A stretch of DNA of 6,741 nucleotides from Ruminococcaceae bacterium UBA5396 (GTDB taxonomy: Bacteria > Bacillota > Clostridia > Oscillospirales > Acutalibacteraceae). The DNA lies in the NCBI GenBank assembly GCA_002410715.1, contig DHOG01000004.1, positions 1 through 6,741 on the forward strand, in the 5' to 3' direction. Positions 1-3,971 of this stretch are shown here, piece by piece; position 1 is the first letter of the stretch, and every line of letters begins with the position of its first letter. The notes below the pieces were generated by a model. That model saw only the letters and a list, made by a program, of their open reading frames with translations, made no database searches and was not told where the DNA came from. The position numbers and the translations under genes were made by a program.

Positions 1-47
1 CCCTCCCAGAGGGAGCTGTCGCCCACGGGCGGCTGAGGGAGATGTTT
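1..47 (+). repeat. Dispersed G+C-rich palindromic repeat, copy 1 (cut by window edge)
   Basis: This stretch matches 6554-6600 at 44 of 47 positions in the same orientation. Its parts are a CCCTC/GAGGG hairpin, then a second hairpin GTCGCC-CACG-GGCGGC at about 18-33, then a further GAGGGAG. Of the three differences from the right-hand copy, two fall in the loop of the second hairpin and one turns a T-A pair into T-G, so pairing is kept. The first bases of the element lie outside the window. It sits just beyond the terminator of the khpA operon. I recognise the style as a repeat common between genes in Clostridia, from memory only. Confidence 0.75.
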
Positions 48-65
48 TTGTAGGCTTTCACCCGC

Positions 66-99
66 AAAAAAAGCCGCCGCAATAAAGCGACAGCTTTTT
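66..99 (-). terminator. Intrinsic terminator of the ylxM-ffh-rpsP-khpA operon
   Basis: Read on the minus strand, AGCTGTCGC pairs with GCGGCGGCT over nine pairs (two of them G-U) around the hexaloop TTTATT, preceded by A residues and followed by a run of seven T. It begins 20 bp after the khpA stop codon, so transcription of the operon probably ends here rather than running on into rimM-trmD. Confidence 0.88.
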
Positions 100-118
100 C
101 TTTCCGCGGAATAAGTAC

Positions 119-352
119 TCAGTCGATCTCCACGGATACCCTGGACTCCCGACGGGTTGCGGCAGCACGCATCACAGTGCGGATCGCTTTGGCAATTCGA
201 CCCTGCTTGCCGATTACGCGTCCCATGTCATCGGGCGCAACATGAAGGTGGAACACAATGGTGCCGTCCTCGGCCGGCTCGTCCTGTTTCACAACAACTG
301 CGTCGGGATCCTCAACGAGACCTTTTGCGATTGATACCAAAAGTTCATTCAT
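119..352 (-). CDS. khpA: KhpA family KH-domain RNA-binding protein (YlqC)
   Basis: This 77-residue protein is a single KH domain of the KhpA/YlqC family, a small cytoplasmic RNA-binding protein that in Gram-positive bacteria pairs with KhpB (Jag/EloR) and influences cell elongation and small-RNA/mRNA binding. The RNA-gripping GxxG loop is GKQG at residues 48-51, within VIGKQGR, followed by the helix IAKAIRTVMRAAA. The length matches the family (about 75-80 aa). The frame stays open upstream to an ATG at 421, but the start at 352 is preferred: it begins MNELLVSIAKGLV, the usual family N-terminus, and has an AAGGGGG site 9 nt upstream. It lies 104 bp after rpsP, a standard neighbour, and is the last gene before the terminator. 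Identification is firm; cellular function is inferred from the family. Confidence 0.93.
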   Translation of the reverse strand: MNELLVSIAKGLVEDPDAVVVKQDEPAEDGTIVFHLHVAPDDMGRVIGKQGRIAKAIRTVMRAAATRRESRVSVEID

Positions 353-361
353 AGCCAATAA

Positions 362-368
362 CCCCCTT
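362..368 (-). promoter_or_regulatory. Ribosome binding site that fixes the khpA start
   Basis: AAGGGGG on the minus strand, 9 nt before the ATG at 352. It lies inside the longer open frame that begins at 421, so it argues that translation starts at 352 and that the 23-residue extension is not made. Confidence 0.75.
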
Positions 369-456
369 CTTTGCATAAGAAATATGTGTAAATCCGTGCC
401 ACCGGAACTTATACATACCACTCAAAGCGTCCGGTAACCCGGGCGCGCCTTGTCTA

Positions 457-699
457 TTACTCAAGCCCTGCCTTTTTCAGAAGCGCTTTTACCGTATCAG
501 TCGGTTGAGCGCCGTTTGCAATCCATTTCTTAGCCTTCTCTGAATCAACCTTGATTTCGACTGGATCAACAAGGGGATTGTAATAGCCGATCTCCTCAAT
601 AAAACGTCCGTCTCTGGGAAAACGGGAGTCCGCTACAACAATACGATAAAAAGGGCTTTTCTTCGCACCCATTCTGCGAAGTCTGATTTTTACTGCCAT
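457..699 (-). CDS. rpsP: 30S ribosomal protein S16
   Basis: This 80-residue protein is ribosomal protein S16, a small-subunit assembly protein that binds 16S rRNA. The N-terminus [20 protein letters not shown] is the family signature, followed by [22 protein letters not shown] and a C-terminal part with the [21 protein letters not shown] segment in which S16 contacts rRNA. The length is normal (80-90 aa), with no truncation. GGAGGT lies 6 nt before the ATG. It follows ffh by 78 bp and precedes khpA, the common Gram-positive arrangement. No separate promoter or terminator is evident in the gaps, so co-transcription from the ylxM promoter is likely. Confidence 0.98.
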   Translation of the reverse strand: MAVKIRLRRMGAKKSPFYRIVVADSRFPRDGRFIEEIGYYNPLVDPVEIKVDSEKAKKWIANGAQPTDTVKALLKKAGLE

Positions 700-777
700 T
701 TGCTTACCTCCAAAATATCTACTTTATCTTCAACCAGCAAGGATGTTTCCCCTATTGGCAGAATACAATGATTAAAT

Positions 778-2133
778 TTAGAAACCGCGCCGACCGCCCA
801 TTGGCATCTGCGGCATCCTGGGCATACCGCGCATACCCTTTTTGCCCATGTTCTTCATCTGCTTCATCATTTTACGCATGGAATCATACTGCTTAATCAG
901 GCGATTGACATCCTCCACCTTCATTCCGCAACCGGCCGCAATACGCCGTTTTCTGGACGGGTTGATGAGGTCAGGCTTTGACCTTTCGGCAAGCGTCATG
1001 GAAAGGATGATGGCTTCAACCCGCCCAATCTGCTTTTCATCAATATCGACATTCTTAATCTGGTTGCCCAAACCGGGTATCATAGAGAGTAACCCCTTGA
1101 GATCCCCCATTTTACTGATTTGCCGAAACTGATCCAGCATATCGTTAAAGTCAAACTTGTTTTCCTTCATCTTGCGGGCAAGCTCTTCCGCCTGCTTGGC
1201 GTCTAACTGCTGCTCTGCCTTCTCAATAAAAGACAGGACATCGCCCATTCCGAGAATACGGGAAGCCATCCGATCGGGATGAAACACCTCAAGCTCGTCC
1301 AGCTTCTCGCCGACACCTGCAAACTTAATCGGCTTGCCCGTAACCGCACGAACCGACAGTGCAGCACCGCCACGTGTATCGCCGTCAAGCTTTGTAAGCA
1401 TAACGCCGTCAATGCCAAGCGCGTCATTAAACGCCGCAGCAGCGTTGACCGCATCCTGTCCGGTCATGGCGTCCACCACAAACAGTATCTCGTGGGGTTT
1501 GACGGCACCTTTTATCTCCTTCAACTCATTCATCAGCTGCTCATCAATATGCAGGCGGCCGGCAGTATCGAGAATGACATAATCGTTGCCGTGATCACGG
1601 GCATGTGCCACCGCGTTGCGCGCGATTTCAACAGGCTTTGCAGTCCCCATCTGAAAGACCGGCACGCCGGCTTTTTCGCCCACCACCTCAAGCTGCTTGA
1701 TTGCAGCGGGACGGTATACGTCACATGCCACAAGCAGCGGACGGTGCCCCTGAGATTTTAGCATTTTCCCCAACTTGCCCGAATGGGTGGTCTTACCCGC
1801 ACCCTGAAGTCCGCACATCATTACAATACACGGCGGGCGATTGGCAGAAGCGAGGCGGGCCGCCTGTCCGCCCATAAGCGCAGATAACTCCTCATTTACA
1901 ATCTTGATTACCATTTGGGCAGGCGTCAAGCTCTCCATAACCTGTGAACCGACTGCCCTAGCTGTAACCGTAGCGGTGAAATCCTTTGCAACCTTGTAAT
2001 TTACGTCCGCCTCCAAAAGTGCAAGGCGTACCTCACGCATTGCTTCCTTAACATCGGCTTCACTCAATTTTCCTTTGGAGCGCAGCCGTTTAAAGGCGGC
2101 GGTAAGTTTATCGGAAAGACCTTCAAATGCCAC
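778..2133 (-). CDS. ffh: Signal recognition particle GTPase Ffh (SRP54)
   Basis: This 451-residue protein is the SRP subunit that binds 4.5S/6S RNA and hydrophobic signal sequences emerging from the ribosome and, with its receptor FtsY, delivers them to the membrane. An N domain (about 1-88) leads into the G domain (about 100-295) with GLQGAGKTT (108-116), DVYRPAA (138-144), DTAGR (189-193), TKLDGD (247-252) and GVGE (273-276). The M domain (about 296-430) has the finger-loop region SMIPGLGNQI (350-359) and the RNA-binding SRKRRIAAGCG (393-403), then a Met/Gly/Arg-rich tail (PRMPQMPMGGRRGF). Length and motifs are complete. The start codon is GTG, supported by AAAGGAG 7 nt upstream and by the family N-terminus AFEGLSDKL. 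It lies 86 bp after ylxM. Confidence 0.98.
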   Translation of the reverse strand: MAFEGLSDKLTAAFKRLRSKGKLSEADVKEAMREVRLALLEADVNYKVAKDFTATVTARAVGSQVMESLTPAQMVIKIVNEELSALMGGQAARLASANRPPCIVMMCGLQGAGKTTHSGKLGKMLKSQGHRPLLVACDVYRPAAIKQLEVVGEKAGVPVFQMGTAKPVEIARNAVAHARDHGNDYVILDTAGRLHIDEQLMNELKEIKGAVKPHEILFVVDAMTGQDAVNAAAAFNDALGIDGVMLTKLDGDTRGGAALSVRAVTGKPIKFAGVGEKLDELEVFHPDRMASRILGMGDVLSFIEKAEQQLDAKQAEELARKMKENKFDFNDMLDQFRQISKMGDLKGLLSMIPGLGNQIKNVDIDEKQIGRVEAIILSMTLAERSKPDLINPSRKRRIAAGCGMKVEDVNRLIKQYDSMRKMMKQMKNMGKKGMRGMPRMPQMPMGGRRGF

Positions 2134-2140
2134 GTTTATT

Positions 2141-2147
2141 CTCCTTT
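2141..2147 (-). promoter_or_regulatory. Ribosome binding site for the GTG start of ffh
   Basis: AAAGGAG on the minus strand, 7 nt before the GTG at 2133-2131. It decides the start, because no ATG lies near the conserved N-terminus. An out-of-frame ATG sits just upstream of this site and is ignored. Confidence 0.85.
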
Positions 2148-2219
2148 GGTCATGTATGTTCTCCCGTTACGAAGTACGTCAAGGTTGAAAGGCAAGTGTT
2201 AACCCCCTGCCCTACAGCA

Positions 2220-2585
2220 TCAAATTTCGCACAAGCGGCGTGATACTTCCAGAATGCGGGAGGCTCTTTCATCAATATCATGTGAAAACCCGCTGCGCTT
2301 GTTATATTCCTGAATATCCCGCGCCGCAACACGGATGGATTCAAAGCCGTTCTTCATCTCATAAAACCGGCGGGCAAGTCCCAAACGTTCTTCCATTTCA
2401 AGAAGCTGGGATTCGGCACGCTTGATGGAATCCCGGACTCCCTGCCGGGTAATCCCCTCATTTTCGGCAATCTCGGCGAGTGAAAGGTCATCGTTATAAT
2501 AATAATCAATCATGTTACGCTGTTTTTCTGTCAGCATATCACCATAAAAATCAAAAAGCAACGATATTTCCATGTTCTTTGCCAT
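2220..2585 (-). CDS. ylxM: YlxM/p13 family putative SRP-associated HTH protein
   Basis: This 121-residue protein belongs to the YlxM/p13 (UPF0122) family, almost always encoded directly before ffh in Firmicutes. The N-terminal half carries a sigma-70 region 4-like helix-turn-helix: LTEKQRNMIDYYYNDDLSLAEIAENEGITRQGVRDSIKRAE, with the HTH at about residues 33-56. The C-terminal half is helical and charged, probably coiled-coil, with no recognisable motif. Family members have been linked to SRP function and its GTPase cycle, and DNA binding is possible, but the exact role is not settled. GGGAGGG lies 6 nt before the ATG. It is first in its operon, under a near-consensus promoter. The gene often upstream of ylxM, ftsY, is absent here; a DtxR-type regulator occupies that place. 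Confidence 0.93.
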   Translation of the reverse strand: MAKNMEISLLFDFYGDMLTEKQRNMIDYYYNDDLSLAEIAENEGITRQGVRDSIKRAESQLLEMEERLGLARRFYEMKNGFESIRVAARDIQEYNKRSGFSHDIDERASRILEVSRRLCEI

Positions 2586-2613
2586 CTTTCACCCTCCCGT
2601 GCCGATTTCGCAT

Positions 2614-2636
2614 CTGTAAAGCGATTTCCTTTACAG
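2614..2636 (-). promoter_or_regulatory. Hairpin at the 5' end of the ylxM-ffh mRNA
   Basis: CTGTAAAG (2614-2621) and CTTTACAG (2629-2636) form a perfect 8-bp inverted repeat around a 7-nt loop. It starts about 4 nt after the -10 box, so the predicted transcript begins at or within a base or two of the stem. There is no T run, so it is not a terminator. A 5'-terminal hairpin of this kind could protect mRNA from 5'-end-dependent decay; alternatively it is a repressor site. Confidence 0.55.
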
Positions 2637-2639
2637 GGG

Positions 2640-2668
2640 ATTATACACCCTAACCGATCATTTGTCAA
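2640..2668 (-). promoter_or_regulatory. Near-perfect sigma-A promoter for ylxM-ffh-rpsP-khpA
   Basis: On the minus strand TTGACA (2668-2663) and TATAAT (2645-2640) are separated by exactly 17 bp, the housekeeping consensus in every base. The predicted start of transcription is near 2633. The -35 box begins only 26 bp beyond the stop codon of the upstream regulator gene. Confidence 0.93.
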
Positions 2669-2693
2669 TATGAAAATACTCTTCCATACCGCT

Positions 2694-3065
2694 TTAATTT
2701 CGTTTTTCTACATACTCACGAATTCGGTTAAAGGTATCCGGGCTGATGATATGTTCAATCCGGCAAGCATCCTCAGCAGCAATATCCGAAGAAATCCCCA
2801 AAGTCAGAACCAAAAATTCTGTAATCACTCTGTGTCTTTCGTATATCTCTGCGGCTCTGCGCTCACCGGCGGGGGTCAGGAGAATATTTCCGCTGGACTC
2901 GATGCTGACCAGTCCGGCAGATTTCAAAATACCGAGTGCCCTGCTTACACTGGGTTTGCTGTATTTTAATTGGTTTGCCACGTCCACAGCACGTACATAA
3001 CCGCTTTTCTTCCGAAGCAGAAGGATGGTTTCCAGATAATTTTCACCGGACTCATGTATTTTCAT
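2694..3065 (-). CDS. DtxR/MntR-family metal-dependent transcriptional repressor
   Basis: This 123-residue protein has the two domains of the family: a winged helix (about 1-65, recognition region KYSKPSVSRALGILKSAGLV) and a helical metal-binding/dimerisation domain (about 66-123). It lacks the C-terminal SH3-like domain of DtxR, so its size is that of MntR. Aligned by eye, the primary metal site is Asn9 (Met10 in DtxR, Asp8 in MntR), Cys101 (Cys102 in DtxR, Glu99 in MntR), Glu104 and His105, within ACRIEH. His78 is kept from the second site, but Thr82 and Ala97 replace ancillary ligands. It faces feoA across 566 bp, so I infer an iron-responsive repressor of feo. Start: ATG at 3065 with AAAGGGTGG 10 nt upstream and the typical N-terminus MKIHESGENYLETIL. 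Mn-sensing MntR is the main alternative, hence no symbol. Confidence 0.9.
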   Translation of the reverse strand: MKIHESGENYLETILLLRKKSGYVRAVDVANQLKYSKPSVSRALGILKSAGLVSIESSGNILLTPAGERRAAEIYERHRVITEFLVLTLGISSDIAAEDACRIEHIISPDTFNRIREYVEKRN

Positions 3066-3107
3066 AATAAATTGACCACCCTTTCCCTTACGTTATCAAC
3101 TCAAATC

Positions 3108-3130
3108 GTATGCTGATTCTATTAGCATAC
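3108..3130. promoter_or_regulatory. 23-bp palindrome over the repressor's -10/start: candidate operator
   Basis: Arms GTATGCTGAT (3108-3117) and ATTAGCATAC (3121-3130) match as an inverted repeat in 9 of 10 positions around a TCT centre. The palindrome covers part of the -10 box and the expected start of transcription, a placement that would block RNA polymerase. The length suits DtxR/MntR-family operators, although the sequence is not the classical DtxR or Bacillus MntR box. Inference: autoregulation by the repressor. Confidence 0.6.
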
Positions 3131-3155
3131 TACCATATATTCCTATAAAGCACAA
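3127..3155 (-). promoter_or_regulatory. Promoter of the DtxR/MntR-family repressor
   Basis: On the minus strand TTGTGC (3155-3150) and TAGTAT (3132-3127) are 17 bp apart. TGG directly before the -10 gives an extended -10 element. The predicted start near 3120 leaves a leader of about 55 nt. Confidence 0.65.
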
Positions 3156-3201
3156 GAGCAGACAAGTCAAGTCAACCGGCTTACGGAGAAGATTCTCGGG
3201 T

Positions 3202-3285
3202 AGAGCAGAGCCCTGTCCCTACAACATATATGCAATGTATAGCGCTCTTTTAAAACACAGAGTGTAAGGGCAAGGGCTCTGCTCT
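3202..3285. repeat. Long imperfect inverted repeat in the divergent intergenic region
   Basis: AGAGCAGAGCCCT (3202-3214) is exactly complementary to AGGGCTCTGCTCT (3273-3285), and the pairing extends imperfectly inwards to about 22-24 bp per arm (GTCCCTACA against GTAAGGGCA). The roughly 40-bp centre is A+T-rich. No T run follows. The ends resemble the TAGGGGCG-type repeats at 3303 and 6468, so it is probably a degenerate dispersed element and not a regulatory site. Confidence 0.65.
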
Positions 3286-3302
3286 TGCCAAGTATGGAAA
3301 GG

Positions 3303-3324
3303 TAGGGGCGAACTGCGTTCGCCC
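3303..3324. repeat. Short GGGCG hairpin repeat
   Basis: TAGGGGCGAAC is followed by TGC and then GTTCGCCC, giving a perfect 8-bp stem (3306-3313 with 3317-3324) and a 3-nt loop. The leading TAGGGGCG is shared with the element at 6468, suggesting the same dispersed family. No gene is near, and no T run makes it a terminator. Confidence 0.55.
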
Positions 3325-3392
3325 GCTCTCAATGAATATGGTCGGGCATAATGCAATATTTATCAACCATAATATTTTCGTAAACGGTATTT

Positions 3393-3420
3393 AATTTTTG
3401 GATTTCAATTTTTGGATTTC
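3393..3420. repeat. Tandem duplication of a 14-mer
   Basis: AATTTTTGGATTTC occurs twice head to tail (3393-3406 and 3407-3420) without mismatch. It lies in non-coding DNA about 130 bp before the feoA -35 box. Confidence 0.85.
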
Positions 3421-3422
3421 AT

Positions 3423-3456
3423 TCGGTCGGATATGGAATCTGCCCCCCCCACCCCC
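3423..3456. repeat. Dispersed 18-mer plus C8-A-C5 run
   Basis: The 18 bases at 3423-3440 match 6657-6674 at 17 positions (core CGGATATGGAATC). Here the sequence continues into TG, eight C, A and five C (3443-3456), where the right-hand copy has CACCCCTAC. The C run is a likely slippage tract. No promoter or gene is seen in it. Confidence 0.7.
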
Positions 3457-3471
3457 GCATTACGATTCCTG

Positions 3472-3496
3472 TGTAGCCCCTTGGGGAAAAGCCTAC
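3472..3496. repeat. Small nested palindrome
   Basis: GTAG and CTAC enclose a CCCC-TT-GGGG palindrome followed by AAAAGC. The AAGCCTACAA end recurs in reverse complement next to repeat copy 1 (about 48-57). It is probably a remnant of another dispersed hairpin element; there is no T run to mark a terminator. Confidence 0.4.
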
Positions 3497-3552
3497 AACA
3501 ATATGAACGGAATTCTAACATAAAGCAACCGAAATATACTCCAAATTAGCTA

Positions 3553-3581
3553 TTGACAACCCGAGTAAGCAGTGGTAAACT
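3553..3581 (+). promoter_or_regulatory. Promoter of the feoA-feoB operon
   Basis: TTGACA (3553-3558) lies 17 bp before TAAACT (3576-3581), which carries an extended -10 TGG at 3573-3575. The predicted start is near 3588, with a leader of about 44 nt. CAGT-GGTAA-ACTG (3570-3582) and the repeated TAAACTG/TAACTG across the -10 could be an operator, but they do not match the palindrome at 3108-3130. Only an isolated ATTAGC (3545-3550) before the -35 resembles one of its half-sites. No Fur box is seen. Confidence 0.8.
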
Positions 3582-3631
3582 GTAACTGGAAATCAACATA
3601 AAAAATCATTGCTGGAGAAGGGAGTGAGCGT

Positions 3632-3853
3632 ATGAAATCTTTGCGCGAGATACATTGCGGAAATACCGCTACCGTAATCCGCCTCAATGGTGAAGGTGCA
3701 CTGAAACGCCGCATCATGGATATGGGCATCACCAAAGGCACAAGCATCACCGTGCGCAAGGTTGCCCCGCTTGGTGATCCCCTCGAGATTACCGTGAGAG
3801 GCTACGAGCTCACCATTCGCAAGGCCGATGCTGAAAATATTATAGTGGAATAA
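3632..3853 (+). CDS. feoA: FeoA family ferrous iron transport protein A
   Basis: This 73-residue protein is FeoA, a small cytoplasmic SH3-like beta-barrel that works with the FeoB Fe(II) permease, perhaps by contacting its GTPase or membrane domain. The family core is clear: HCGNTATVIRLNGEGALKRRIMDMGITKGTSITVRKVAPLGDPLEITVRGYELTIRKADAENIIV, with RRIMDMGI and GDPLEITVRGYELTIR as landmarks. Length is normal (about 70-80 aa) and there is no fusion to FeoB. AAGGGAG lies 7 nt before the ATG. It is the first gene of the feo operon. The stop codon is followed at once by a terminator-like hairpin and a long perfect hairpin, so its expression may exceed that of feoB. Confidence 0.95.
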   Translation: MKSLREIHCGNTATVIRLNGEGALKRRIMDMGITKGTSITVRKVAPLGDPLEITVRGYELTIRKADAENIIVE

Positions 3854-3855
3854 AC

Positions 3856-3884
3856 GGATGAACCGCACAAATCATCCTTTTTTT
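3856..3884 (+). terminator. Weak terminator-like hairpin between feoA and feoB (possible attenuator)
   Basis: GGATGA (3856-3861) pairs with TCATCC (3872-3877) across a 10-nt loop and is followed by seven T (3878-3884). The 6-bp stem is short, so termination would be partial. It starts 2 nt after the feoA stop codon. With feoB downstream and no clear promoter of its own, partial termination or RNA processing here would lower feoB relative to feoA. Confidence 0.5.
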
Positions 3885-3885
3885 A

Positions 3886-3919
3886 GGAGCTATGGTTAGC
3901 ATAAGCTAACCATAGCTCC
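3886..3919. promoter_or_regulatory. Perfect 15-bp hairpin/palindrome between feoA and feoB
   Basis: GGAGCTATGGTTAGC (3886-3900) and GCTAACCATAGCTCC (3905-3919) are exact reverse complements around ATAA. No T run follows on either strand, so it is not a standard terminator. The arms contain GGTTAGC and GCTAACC, resembling the GGTTAG/CTAACC half-sites of DtxR/IdeR boxes but with wider spacing, and TTAGCATA is shared with the palindrome at 3108-3130. It may be an mRNA-stabilising hairpin, a processing site, an operator or a small repeat. Confidence 0.6.
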
Positions 3920-3971
3920 CCCGGCGGCGCACTTGGCTTAATAAATGGTTCGGAAAGGCATGGTAGTCTTG

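Noticed and set aside
353..421. N-terminal extension of khpA to an ATG at 421
   Set aside because: The added residues (MVCISSGGTDLHIF...) fit no KhpA protein, and a good Shine-Dalgarno site lies inside it just before the ATG at 352.
1279..1761. 160-residue open frame on the plus strand within ffh
   Set aside because: It lies wholly opposite a full-length, strongly conserved ffh, has no recognisable family and looks like a codon-bias shadow.
2648..2657. GGTTAGG on the minus strand in the ylxM promoter spacer as a DtxR half-site
   Set aside because: There is no matching inverted half; a lone six-base match is expected by chance.
3202..3324. CRISPR array or phase-variable invertible promoter
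   Set aside because: The repeats are not regularly spaced and no spacers exist. The inverted-repeat segment 3202-3285 contains no promoter directed at either gene and no recombinase is nearby.
3480..3631. Fur box or riboswitch before feoA
   Set aside because: No GATAAT-type Fur repeats are visible, and the predicted leader of about 44 nt is too short and unstructured for a known riboswitch.
3892..3909. Five-codon reading frame (MVSIS) with AGGAG just before it, within the feoA-feoB hairpin
   Set aside because: The ribosome site is only 2 nt from the ATG and both are buried in a very stable stem; a leader peptide is not supported.
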